12,953 nt of DNA. Source: CAZDBA01 sp964503615. GTDB taxonomy: Bacteria > Planctomycetota > Planctomycetia > Pirellulales > Pirellulaceae. The position numbers and the translations under genes were made by a program. Positions 6,971-12,953 of this stretch are shown piece by piece (positions within the stretch are counted from its first letter, which is position 1; each line of letters starts with the position of its first letter). The notes below the pieces were generated by a model, which was given only the letters and a program-made list of their open reading frames with translations, ran no database searches and was not told the DNA's origin. The stretch is from NCBI GenBank assembly GCA_964503615.1, contig CAZDBA010000137.1, forward strand, positions 1 through 12,953, read 5' to 3'.

Positions 6971-7660
6971 TTACGCCCAAGCGGACTTTCTTTCCCAGTC
7001 GACTTTTCCCGAACCGGTCTGATAGACAGCTGGGACAATGTCGAGTTTTTTATTTGGCAGGAGGATTTCTCGAGATTGGTGTTTCAGTTGTTTGGCAACG
7101 TTTCTGGCATTGTCTTCGGATGCCTTGTATTCAAGTTCTAATTTTTTCGATTTGCTTTTTGCGTTCCTCCACTTCTCGCCAAACTCATCGGCAACAGGGG
7201 TCAGATGTCCTAGCAGTTGGTTCAAGTTGTAAGTAGCAGCCTTTCCTTCGAGTGCTGCTTTGACAGCGCCACAATTTTCGTGGCCGAGCACTACAATCAA
7301 CTCAATGCCGAGATTTGCAACGGCATATTCGATGCTGGCAATAGTACAGGCGTTGGCAATATTCCCCGCAACACGGACAACAAACAGTTCCCCAATCCCC
7401 ACATCAAAAACCAACTCAGGTGAAACGCGACTGTCCGCACACGTTAATACGATAGCCCAGGGGTTTTGGCCGTAGTGGTAAGTCTGGCGACGTTTTTCGT
7501 GGCAACGGTGTTGTTCTGTCCGTTTTAAATATCGCTTGTTGCCTTCTTTCAAAAGCTTAAGAGCTTCAGCTGAACTGACCTTCGTAGGAAGATCTGGGCA
7601 GCTTGAATCACACTCGCACGGCGAAAGCGCGGGGAGAGTTTTCTTTTTCTGAGTTGGCAT
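6971..7660 (-). CDS. beta-class carbonic anhydrase
   Basis: A 229-aa zinc enzyme that interconverts CO2 and bicarbonate. The beta-class zinc ligands and the Asp-Arg dyad are all seen: LTCADSRVSPE gives Cys74, Asp76 and Arg78, and LGHENCGAVKAAL gives His127 and Cys130. VVRVAGNIAN between them is also family-typical. I chose the ATG at 7660 (MPTQKKKTLP), with GGAG about 10 bases upstream. The longer reading to 7723 adds 21 residues without a better site. No signal peptide is present, so it should be cytoplasmic. The 50-residue N-terminal extension holds CECDSSC (Cys15, Cys17, Cys21), and QHRCHEK follows at 50-56; these lie outside the catalytic zinc site. The gene stands alone: a different gene lies about 400 bases upstream, and it converges on the secreted-protein gene. 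Confidence 0.93.
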   Translation of the reverse strand: MPTQKKKTLPALSPCECDSSCPDLPTKVSSAEALKLLKEGNKRYLKRTEQHRCHEKRRQTYHYGQNPWAIVLTCADSRVSPELVFDVGIGELFVVRVAGNIANACTIASIEYAVANLGIELIVVLGHENCGAVKAALEGKAATYNLNQLLGHLTPVADEFGEKWRNAKSKSKKLELEYKASEDNARNVAKQLKHQSREILLPNKKLDIVPAVYQTGSGKVDWERKSAWA

Positions 7661-8055
7661 AATTAATGATCTCCACAAGGATCGGTAAGCAAAGTATGTG
7701 ATGGGCGAGGGGCAATCTCGCAATCTTAATCACATCGTGGTTATAGCAAGAAACGCAGGCCGCGAAAATACAGCGATCGAATTCACGGTTTGTTGTTTCA
7801 CTCCATTCAAGCCAGCCGAAGCCCGTTCAAACAGATGGAGTCGTAAAGAAGCCCCGTTTCGAAATCCAGGATTCGTTTTGTCATTTTAGATTGATGTCGA
7901 CTGAATTGCGTTTGCCAATCAAATAAAAAGCCACCTGTCAAACACGGCCTTTTGGTTGTACTCTATCGAATGCATCAAAACAGCAATCAAGATGGAGCGA
8001 ATGGAGTCAGTTTTTGAAGACCTGCCAAAGGAGTCTGGCGATTAACGATTCACTG
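7661..8055. other. intergenic region, no supported gene
   Basis: About 395 bases separate the carbonic anhydrase start from the stop of the 673-aa gene, both on the minus strand. It should hold the carbonic anhydrase promoter and the terminator of the upstream unit. The only content I can point to is a possible hairpin with a T-rich tail (7921-7953). A plus-strand open frame at about 7905-8034 lacks a ribosome site and a proper start and is not called. Confidence 0.5.
7921..7953 (-). terminator. possible intrinsic terminator of the 673-aa gene unit
   Basis: Read on the minus strand, AAAAGGCC (7953-7946) can pair with GGCTTTT (7932-7926) if one G is bulged, leaving a loop of about 13 bases. 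The 3' side runs into T-rich sequence (TTTTTATTT). It lies about 100 bases after the stop at 8056. The stem is short and imperfect, so this is tentative. Confidence 0.3.
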
Positions 8056-10077
8056 TCAGTGATCAAGGTAGTATTTGCATCCTTCGATTGGCGTAAGCCC
8101 AAACTGTGTCTCTAATTGTGTAACGGTTTGGGGTTCAATAAACAGCACCAAGCAAAAGCCGCTTTCCCATTCGGTTGGAAAGGCAAAAAACCTCTTTTTT
8201 AGTCGGCGGCGAATCGCGATCGCATTCAACAGCTCAACAATGGCGCGGGCATCGTAACGGTTCTCGTAATTGTCCACCGGCTCAGCCAGAGAAAACTCGT
8301 AAAGTCGACCGTTGATCACGATTCGAAAATTTCTTCGCCCGTTTATCAGTTCGGTCGAACATGAACTAACTTTCAATTCACCCAACTCGGTTGTGCCAAG
8401 ATCTGCGATGTGACCAATGAGCTCACTAAAGTACACGTCTTCTCCAAATGCCAAATCGCCGCTGCCAGAATGCGCAAATGCAGCCATCGCAAATTTGTGT
8501 GGACTGTCGAAGCCTTCGTGGAGAAAACGCCACAGGAAGTGGTCACTCGACAGGAACTTCGACTTGTTCAAAATGGAGTCAACAGAAATCGGACGATTGG
8601 GTTTCAATTTCTGGTTGATCCAGTTGACGATGTCTGTTCGGCTGATTCCTTGCGTATGCCAATGTTGGTAAAACTTGACGATTGGATCCGACGTTGTCGA
8701 TTCGGGTAGCTTGGCCCACAAAGAACCAAGGTCTGGATGGCCGATCTGTTCCAACAACCGCAACGCTTTCACCGCGAGCTTGCCTTTCCCTTCAAGAAAC
8801 AGTTGGTCAAGAACAAGTTCCGACACATTTGGGTCATTTGTATTCTCGAACAGCATTGCGAGCTTGGTAAAGGCCGCCAGATTGGAATGATCTTTGGCCA
8901 GCTTCAAACAGACTTTGATTGACAATTCTCGACCGCAGCATTGTTCATGCAGATTTAGAATATTGAGATGCCTTGCTGGATATTCCGGAGGCAACTGGGC
9001 AACTGTTTTTTCAATATGGGATCGGCACTCCTGCCCATGGCCAAGTCGTACCAACGCGCCGACTGCATCGAGATGGCGATGAGCAAGTTCTGGGCTCTCC
9101 AGGGTTTCCAGAAACAGATCTTTGGAAAAGTCAGTACCGTGAAAGACTACCATTTTCCAAAGTTGCCAACCGAGATGTCCTCCGTCTGGTGCATCCTGTT
9201 CGCGAATTTCTTGAATCACTTTGACCAATTTCCGTTCCATTCGGTCGGCAATTTCATCAAGCTCAGGGTCGTTGCTGAAATCTGTAATGAAGACGGTTCG
9301 CATCAAATAGTAGTCACCGTACCCCGATCGAGCACGTTCACGAGGACCGAATAGAAACGCTTCAGCAAGTTCCAGGGCTTCAACCGAGGGCGCATTGTTC
9401 AACAGCAGTTGAATTGGGCTATCTGATTCTGGATCTTGTCTGGCCTCCTTCTTCATTCGGTCGATCCAGGGCTGGCGATCAAGTCCCGAATCAAAGAGCG
9501 CCCTTTCACTTCGTCGAGCAAAGCTCGTATCTTTGCCAACACTGGCTTTCATTGTTTTCAGGAATTCCTGGTCGGCGACCAATTTCCTGGCGGGAAAAAC
9601 ATCAAACAACTTCCATCGTTTGCCTTTATCCTCAACACGATTTTGTTTCACACGATTCAAGAACGTAGAAAACGCATTTACGTCGCCCGTCTCGTTGAGA
9701 ATCCACGCAGCATTGGCCGCGGATTTGAATTTAGACCTTTCGTCACTGAGGACAATTCTCGCCAACTGAACCAATTCATCCTTGTTGGTTCGCAGTAAGG
9801 CTTCGTCGGACGGCACTAATTGACGGTAGAGTGACAAGTCTCCTCGCAATTGATCAATTCGTTCGGTGGGCCAGGCAAAATCGCGGTCATGCTCACGAAC
9901 TTTCGCCCCGCTCCAATACTCCCGGAGGACGGCGGGAACTTCACAGTCCAATTCGCCAATGGGGGTTGGAACAGAAATCTCCAAGCCGATATTCGCTTTG
10001 CGCCAATGGATATACCAGCCCGTTATCACTGAAGCCAGAATCACGACGATCATGATTGCACGTAGACTGAATCGCAT
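8056..10077 (-). CDS. membrane-anchored helical-repeat protein of unknown function
   Basis: A 673-aa protein. It opens with a short basic stub and one hydrophobic helix (RAIMIVVILASVITGW, about residues 6-21), an N-terminal anchor often seen on large planctomycete proteins. Most of the rest is strongly helical with repeating Leu/Ala patterns (for example LARIVLSDERSKFKSAANA, and VSELVLDQLFLEGKGKLAVK), suggesting HEAT- or TPR-like repeats from about residue 75 to 520. The last 90-100 residues look different: strand-rich (FRIVINGRLYEFSL, then FCLVLFIEP), perhaps a separate alpha/beta domain. No catalytic motif was recognised. The ATG lies six bases after the stop of the 87-aa gene and has a weak ribosome site, so translational coupling is likely. 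It is the last gene of the minus-strand group. It is most likely a scaffold or interaction protein. Confidence 0.72.
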   Translation of the reverse strand: MRFSLRAIMIVVILASVITGWYIHWRKANIGLEISVPTPIGELDCEVPAVLREYWSGAKVREHDRDFAWPTERIDQLRGDLSLYRQLVPSDEALLRTNKDELVQLARIVLSDERSKFKSAANAAWILNETGDVNAFSTFLNRVKQNRVEDKGKRWKLFDVFPARKLVADQEFLKTMKASVGKDTSFARRSERALFDSGLDRQPWIDRMKKEARQDPESDSPIQLLLNNAPSVEALELAEAFLFGPRERARSGYGDYYLMRTVFITDFSNDPELDEIADRMERKLVKVIQEIREQDAPDGGHLGWQLWKMVVFHGTDFSKDLFLETLESPELAHRHLDAVGALVRLGHGQECRSHIEKTVAQLPPEYPARHLNILNLHEQCCGRELSIKVCLKLAKDHSNLAAFTKLAMLFENTNDPNVSELVLDQLFLEGKGKLAVKALRLLEQIGHPDLGSLWAKLPESTTSDPIVKFYQHWHTQGISRTDIVNWINQKLKPNRPISVDSILNKSKFLSSDHFLWRFLHEGFDSPHKFAMAAFAHSGSGDLAFGEDVYFSELIGHIADLGTTELGELKVSSCSTELINGRRNFRIVINGRLYEFSLAEPVDNYENRYDARAIVELLNAIAIRRRLKKRFFAFPTEWESGFCLVLFIEPQTVTQLETQFGLTPIEGCKYYLDH

Positions 10078-10083
10078 CCGACA

Positions 10084-10347
10084 TTAACTCGATAGGAACG
10101 ACCGGTGGTCTATAAAGCTGGCCACCTCAATCAATCCTATCGTGGCGTCATTGGGATCAGTGCCCAGTGCAGCTTCTTGCACGTCGCTCAGGCCATCGCC
10201 GTCACTGTCGACAACCGCAGAGTCGTCGGCGGGGGTCTGTTTCGCCCGCATCCACCAAAAAATGAATAAAGATTTCGCTCGCTCCGCGACTGCTTGGTTA
10301 AACAGGCTTAGACGCCATTCTTGCCTCACCGTGATTTCGTTGGCCAA
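10084..10347 (-). CDS. small protein with one thrombospondin-3-like calcium motif
   Basis: An 87-aa protein. Its clearest feature is DSDGDGLSDVQEAALGTDP at residues 47-65, a DxDxDGxxDxxE loop (Asp47, Asp49, Asp51, Asp55, Glu58) like those in thrombospondin type 3 repeats. Those are calcium-binding and common on planctomycete surface proteins, normally in tandem. Here only one copy is present. Residues 26-33 (SLFIFWWM) are hydrophobic but too short for a proper signal or anchor. A TGA immediately precedes codon 1, so the first usable start is the TTG at 10347, with GAGAAGAAG seven bases upstream. Met33 at 10251 is an alternative that would leave little but the motif. It sits 26 bases after the lipoprotein stop and six bases before the 673-aa gene. 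The possibility that it is a remnant of a larger surface protein remains open. Confidence 0.55.
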   Translation of the reverse strand: MANEITVRQEWRLSLFNQAVAERAKSLFIFWWMRAKQTPADDSAVVDSDGDGLSDVQEAALGTDPNDATIGLIEVASFIDHRSFLSS

Positions 10348-10373
10348 TCACGAACTTCTTCTCGCGATCAAAT

Positions 10374-10562
10374 TTACTGCTTGCTATTAGGATTTTTCCC
10401 TGACCTTCCTCCCCGGGAGAAGAGTGGAGTTCCATCGGCCTTGGTTGCATTTTTCATTTGCTCCATGTGTTCAGGGGTAGGTCGGTAAGGTTCCACCTTT
10501 GGCTCAGGATAACAACCGACAAAAAAACTGACGAGGACGAAAAAAACAAGTAAACGGGACAC
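10374..10562 (-). CDS. small lipoprotein
   Basis: A 62-aa protein with a lipoprotein signal: MSRLLVFFVLVSFFVGC, with Cys17 as the lipidated residue. The lipobox FVGC has Phe at -3, which is unusual but tolerated in some lipoproteins. The mature part is about 45 residues, Pro-rich then basic (YPEPKVEPYRPTPEHMEQM, ending SGKNPNSKQ), and looks disordered. The start is the GTG at 10562 because GGAGG (10568-10572) stands five bases before it; the upstream TTG at 10574 overlaps that site. Tiny lipoproteins directly downstream of a DUF1559 gene are a recurrent planctomycete arrangement, which fits here. It should be fixed to a membrane and may work with the DUF1559 protein. A strong hairpin separates the two genes, so expression may be tuned differently. 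Confidence 0.72.
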   Translation of the reverse strand: MSRLLVFFVLVSFFVGCYPEPKVEPYRPTPEHMEQMKNATKADGTPLFSRGGRSGKNPNSKQ

Positions 10563-10567
10563 GCGAG

Positions 10568-10572
10568 CCTCC
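10568..10572 (-). promoter_or_regulatory. ribosome binding site deciding the lipoprotein start
   Basis: GGAGG on the minus strand lies five bases upstream of a GTG at 10562. It overlaps the only other in-frame start (TTG at 10574), so the GTG is preferred. Confidence 0.6.
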
Positions 10573-10575
10573 AAC

Positions 10576-10614
10576 TTTTAAAAGATAAAGGCCCATCCGA
10601 AAATGCGGATGGGC
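10576..10614 (-). terminator. hairpin with T-rich tail after the DUF1559 gene
   Basis: On the minus strand GCCCATCCG (10614-10606) pairs perfectly with CGGATGGGC (10599-10591) across a six-base loop. It is followed by CTTTATCTTTT. This has the form of an intrinsic terminator and lies 33 bases after the DUF1559 stop. The tail is not a pure T run, and the lipoprotein gene begins about 14 bases beyond it. It may therefore be a partial terminator or a 3'-end stabiliser that lowers expression of the downstream genes. Confidence 0.7.
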
Positions 10615-10646
10615 ATAAATTGACAGAGCTAATCGAGAATTTTAGC

Positions 10647-11666
10647 TTAAAACGGGGAAGTAATAACTTCACCGTTAGCACAGGTCGCTAAACCGTCCAA
10701 AACAACATTGTCGGCATTGCGAGTAATAGAGTGGCATGACCCATCAGCATATGCAAAATTGACGGTTCCAGGGTGCGGCGAGCTGATCTGGTCCCCTGCG
10801 TATCTAATGAGATCTATCCCGTTGTCGTCGGGAATTGTCACTGGGTTGAGATAGACATTTTCGATGCCAAGAGTGAATTGGATGCCGGGACCAAAAAAAG
10901 TACCATAGTTGATCGAAGCTCCCGTATTTTCAAAAATACTAAGAGCAGAAAACCGATTAGTTCCTCTCACCTCTCCTTGTGACTCACCAATGTACATTGT
11001 GTTGGATGTACCATCGGTAATACCACTTAAAGAAATGGCGTCGTAGGCCCGAGGGAAAAAATTATCCAAGGAATTAGGGTCGGCGGAAATCCCGTGGGTC
11101 AGCCTAAAATTCTGGCCGTTGCCGGATGGTGACTTATAGGTGCCAATAATGGGTAGGTAGTCGACACGTGCTGATTGATTATAAAATCTGCCAAATTCGA
11201 CGTTCGCTACAAACTCTGCGTCGTCCATACTTGGGCAGAGTAGGCTTGGAGGAGAAGCAAATTCAATCGGTGTATCATGGTCTAACCTCCAAATCGTACG
11301 AACAAAACCTAACCTAAGCAAGGCAGCCGAAGGCTGAGGCACCGTAGCGTCGGCGCGCTCGTAGATAGCTGTTTGCAAATTTTCACCATCCATGAATGGC
11401 AGCAACTGAAGCCAAGTTGAATGACCTTCCAAATTTTCAAATCCACCGAGTTCAAAAGCAATCGCAGGGAATTCCCGGTGAGAACTTGCAAAATTTTGCG
11501 CAGCGAGACCGATTTGTCTGGAATTGTTTAAGCACTGCGAGCGGCGGGCCGCTTCACGTACCTGCTGTACCGCAGGCAATAACATCCCAATTAGGATGCC
11601 GATAATCGCAATGACTACTAGTAGTTCGACGAGGGTAAAACCTCGCGATGAAGGATTAGTTCGCAT
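10647..11666 (-). CDS. DUF1559 protein with prepilin-type N-terminus
   Basis: A 339-aa protein. Residues 9-40 form a textbook type IV pilin/pseudopilin start: GFTLVELLVVIAIIGILIG and then PAVQQVREAARRSQC. Prepilin peptidase should cut after Gly9 and methylate Phe10; Glu14 is the conserved +5 residue. The remainder matches the DUF1559 family, which is greatly expanded in planctomycetes: CLNNSRQIGLAAQNF at 45-59, GITDGTSNTMYIGES at 215-229, and the C-terminal HPGTVNFAYADGS at 298-310. Its exact job is unknown; the N-terminus implies membrane insertion and possible assembly into a pilus-like or envelope structure. AAGGAAG lies five bases before the ATG, a strong ribosome site. It has a long AT-rich leader (11667-12121) and is followed by a hairpin and the lipoprotein gene. 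Confidence 0.95.
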   Translation of the reverse strand: MRTNPSSRGFTLVELLVVIAIIGILIGMLLPAVQQVREAARRSQCLNNSRQIGLAAQNFASSHREFPAIAFELGGFENLEGHSTWLQLLPFMDGENLQTAIYERADATVPQPSAALLRLGFVRTIWRLDHDTPIEFASPPSLLCPSMDDAEFVANVEFGRFYNQSARVDYLPIIGTYKSPSGNGQNFRLTHGISADPNSLDNFFPRAYDAISLSGITDGTSNTMYIGESQGEVRGTNRFSALSIFENTGASINYGTFFGPGIQFTLGIENVYLNPVTIPDDNGIDLIRYAGDQISSPHPGTVNFAYADGSCHSITRNADNVVLDGLATCANGEVITSPF

Positions 11667-12121
11667 CTAAACTTCCTTTCAATATGATAAAGACGTAAAA
11701 TTTTATTTTGGAAGAAGGCAATAATATGATGTCTTCAGGTTGGGAATTGCTTTTACCTAAATTTCAAAGCGATAACTTCCCTATTCATTGTTGTTCTTTT
11801 GGCCGACAGATCAATCTCTTAGCAGGTATTTTCTGAAAAGTGGTTGATTGGAGAGGATGAGTGATGTATTTGGAGGGGGTAGACACTAGATAATTACTTA
11901 ATTATAGCTTCCTCTACCCCCTAATTGAACCTCGTTTGCTAACTATTTGTAACCTAGTTCGCTGTTCTCAAGGCGATTGCGACGTATTAAACAACAGAAC
12001 CCCAACAAAAGTCTGTTTTCTCACAAGCTCTGACGCACTTTTTTCTCTTTACTGCGATTTAAGTTGTGTGAGGTGGCCCAGACTCCATGGGCTTGCCAAT
12101 AAGACAGCAACAAAGCCTGCT
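11667..12121. other. AT-rich intergenic region upstream of the DUF1559 gene
   Basis: These 455 bases lie between the stop of the 180-aa gene and the DUF1559 start, both on the minus strand. No supported gene was found on either strand. It should contain the DUF1559 promoter and any terminator for the upstream gene. The notable element is the nested inverted repeat at 11874-11922; the 200 bases nearest the DUF1559 start are clearly AT-rich. Confidence 0.55.
11874..11922. repeat. nested inverted repeat, 49 bases
   Basis: Outer arms AGGGGGTAGA (11874-11883) and TCTACCCCCT (11913-11922) are perfect complements. Inner arms ATAATTA (11890-11896) and TAATTAT (11899-11905) are also perfect and share almost the same centre. 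The arms are separated by unpaired stretches of six and seven bases. No T-run follows on either strand, so it does not look like an intrinsic terminator. It could be a protein-binding site, a structured leader or a cruciform-prone element. Confidence 0.75.
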
Positions 12122-12664
12122 TCAGTTCAACAAGATTGAACCGGGGCCAAAGTTGTTGTCATCGCCCTCTTCCCACATGCGACGGACTTCTCTCAGTCCA
12201 CAACAACAAAGCTCAAAGCGGTCGCTCAGTCGCTCCAGGATTTCGCCGTCCGGTGCGTCTTCTTTCGCCGGTTCGATGCAAGCGGCAATTCGATAGGATC
12301 GTTTGCCGTGAGCACAATAGTCCGTGAACTGACGTGACTCATCGCCACGCAGTGCTTCGGGGTAGACGCCGGCCCAGAACAAAGTGAAATCGCCTATGTG
12401 CAGATGAAGTTCTCGTTTTGCTTCGCCAAGTCGATGCGAAGCTTCTGCTGCCATTTCGGCAACCGTCATCAAGGGGCGTCCGGTAACGCTACGAATACGA
12501 TGAACAACATCACTGCGAATAAATCGAACTAACAACTCGGTGACATAATCAATCATGGGAGGGTCAACCACTCCCAGCTCAGACTGAAAAGTGCTTTCAG
12601 CCAATCCGGCAAAGTATCGATATACGGGTGAGTTGTTTCTCAAGTTCGAACTCTCTGCTACCAC
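12122..12664 (-). CDS. conserved-looking protein of unknown function
   Basis: A 180-aa, probably cytoplasmic protein without signal peptide or membrane segment. It is rich in Arg, Glu and Asp and looks mostly helical. Visible marks are YRYFAGLAESTFQSELGVVD at residues 15-34, a hydrophobic-aromatic patch HIGDFTLFWAGVYPE at 89-103, and three adjacent cysteines (ELCCCGLREV, Cys153-155) followed by an acidic tail. None of these is a motif I can name. The first in-frame start is a GTG at 12664 with no clear ribosome site; a TTG at codon 8 with GAGAG upstream is an alternative. The frame is long, its composition is protein-like, and no competing frame covers it. It lies 455 bases from the DUF1559 gene, so it is probably a separate transcription unit. 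Confidence 0.65.
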   Translation of the reverse strand: MVAESSNLRNNSPVYRYFAGLAESTFQSELGVVDPPMIDYVTELLVRFIRSDVVHRIRSVTGRPLMTVAEMAAEASHRLGEAKRELHLHIGDFTLFWAGVYPEALRGDESRQFTDYCAHGKRSYRIAACIEPAKEDAPDGEILERLSDRFELCCCGLREVRRMWEEGDDNNFGPGSILLN

Positions 12665-12850
12665 TAACGAACCAGTTCTACTTCAACTTTAGGTCGAGAT
12701 CGGAAAGTAGGTCAAGAGAATTTTTGCTGTTATCGCCATGCATTCGTTCAAAACACGATGTTTACAGCCCGATTTTGAACTCGATTGAACTTTCGCTGGA
12801 CTCGATCGACTGAGCCCTGCAGGTCACGTTTAGATCGCGTCGCTGAGGCA

Positions 12851-12953
12851 TTAGTTCCTCTGAATGGGCAGGCTAACTTCCTTTGTCAGTGATCGGCCGT
12901 TGAAGAATCCAGATATCCCAAAACCGTTTTCGGCATTAATGGGTACAGATGCC
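12851..12953 (-). CDS. possible 3' end of a gene entering from the right (partial)
   Basis: On the minus strand a frame is open from the right edge to a TAA at 12851-12853. It reads about 33 residues ending NGRSLTKEVSLPIQRN. A second minus-strand frame is open for about 21 residues, so the choice is uncertain. No family can be assigned from so short a piece. The gap 12665-12850 should hold the promoter of the 180-aa gene; I see no other feature in it. Confidence 0.3.
   Translation of the reverse strand, partial: ASVPINAENGFGISGFFNGRSLTKEVSLPIQRN

Noticed and set aside
7661..7723. 21-residue extension of the carbonic anhydrase
   Set aside because: There is no better ribosome site, the sequence is not family-like, and GGAG precedes the ATG at 7660.
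7905..8034. plus-strand open frame ending in DLPKESGD
   Set aside because: The frame has no ATG until 7992 and no ribosome site. It is short and overlaps the likely terminator and promoter area.
8052..8064. GTCAGTGATC shared with 12885-12894 as a possible repeat
   Set aside because: It is a ten-base match with unrelated flanks, which is expected by chance in a window this size.
8410..9798. many plus-strand frames of 60-128 aa opposite the 673-aa gene
   Set aside because: They are antisense shadows of a continuous 2-kb coding frame, with no ribosome sites or recognisable domains.
11936..12139. 67-aa plus-strand frame in the AT-rich gap
   Set aside because: It starts with TTG, has no ribosome site and no protein-like pattern, and overlaps the end of the 180-aa gene.

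Overview
The window looks like a chromosomal segment of a planctomycete, probably Pirellulaceae-like. The main evidence is a DUF1559 protein with a prepilin-type N-terminus followed by a tiny lipoprotein, and a large protein opening with the N-terminal anchor (basic stub plus one hydrophobic helix ending in GW) common in that phylum. A single thrombospondin-3-like calcium motif (DSDGDGLSD) in a small protein fits too. Base composition looks close to balanced by eye, and coding is dense on both strands. No tRNA, rRNA, CRISPR array, transposase or phage gene was seen.

Layout. (1) Positions 1-1460, plus strand: the last codons of an unidentified gene, then a stand-alone condensation-domain-type acyltransferase with HHAAVDG. 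(2) Positions 1493-6338: a four-gene carbohydrate cluster in two divergent units. The minus-strand unit is, in transcription order, a phosphomannose-isomerase-like bicupin (start 5040), a TIM-barrel sugar isomerase/epimerase (start 3738) and a Gfo/Idh/MocA oxidoreductase (start 2623). A DUF4432 aldose-1-epimerase-like gene (start 5184) runs the other way. They share a 143-base control region. (3) Positions 6424-6804: a small secreted protein of unknown function. (4) Positions 6971-7660, minus: a beta-carbonic anhydrase. (5) Positions 8056-12664, minus: five genes in one direction. In transcription order these are a conserved-looking 180-aa protein, the DUF1559 pilin-like protein, a 62-aa lipoprotein, an 87-aa calcium-motif protein and a 673-aa membrane-anchored helical-repeat protein. 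A strong hairpin lies between the DUF1559 gene and the lipoprotein gene. (6) Right edge: at most the 3' end of another minus-strand gene.

How the genes fit together. The sugar cluster joins a predicted mutarotase, a metal-dependent cupin isomerase, a TIM-barrel isomerase/epimerase and an NAD(P)-dependent dehydrogenase. That set is consistent with taking up one unusual sugar or polyol and interconverting, oxidising or epimerising it. No transporter, kinase or regulator is in the window, so the substrate cannot be named. The DUF1559 group looks like an envelope or surface module.

I found no clearly new defence or mobile system. The least explained items are the divergent sugar cluster, a nested inverted repeat at 11874-11922, the 87-aa/673-aa gene pair and a GC-rich palindromic island at 6851-6876.
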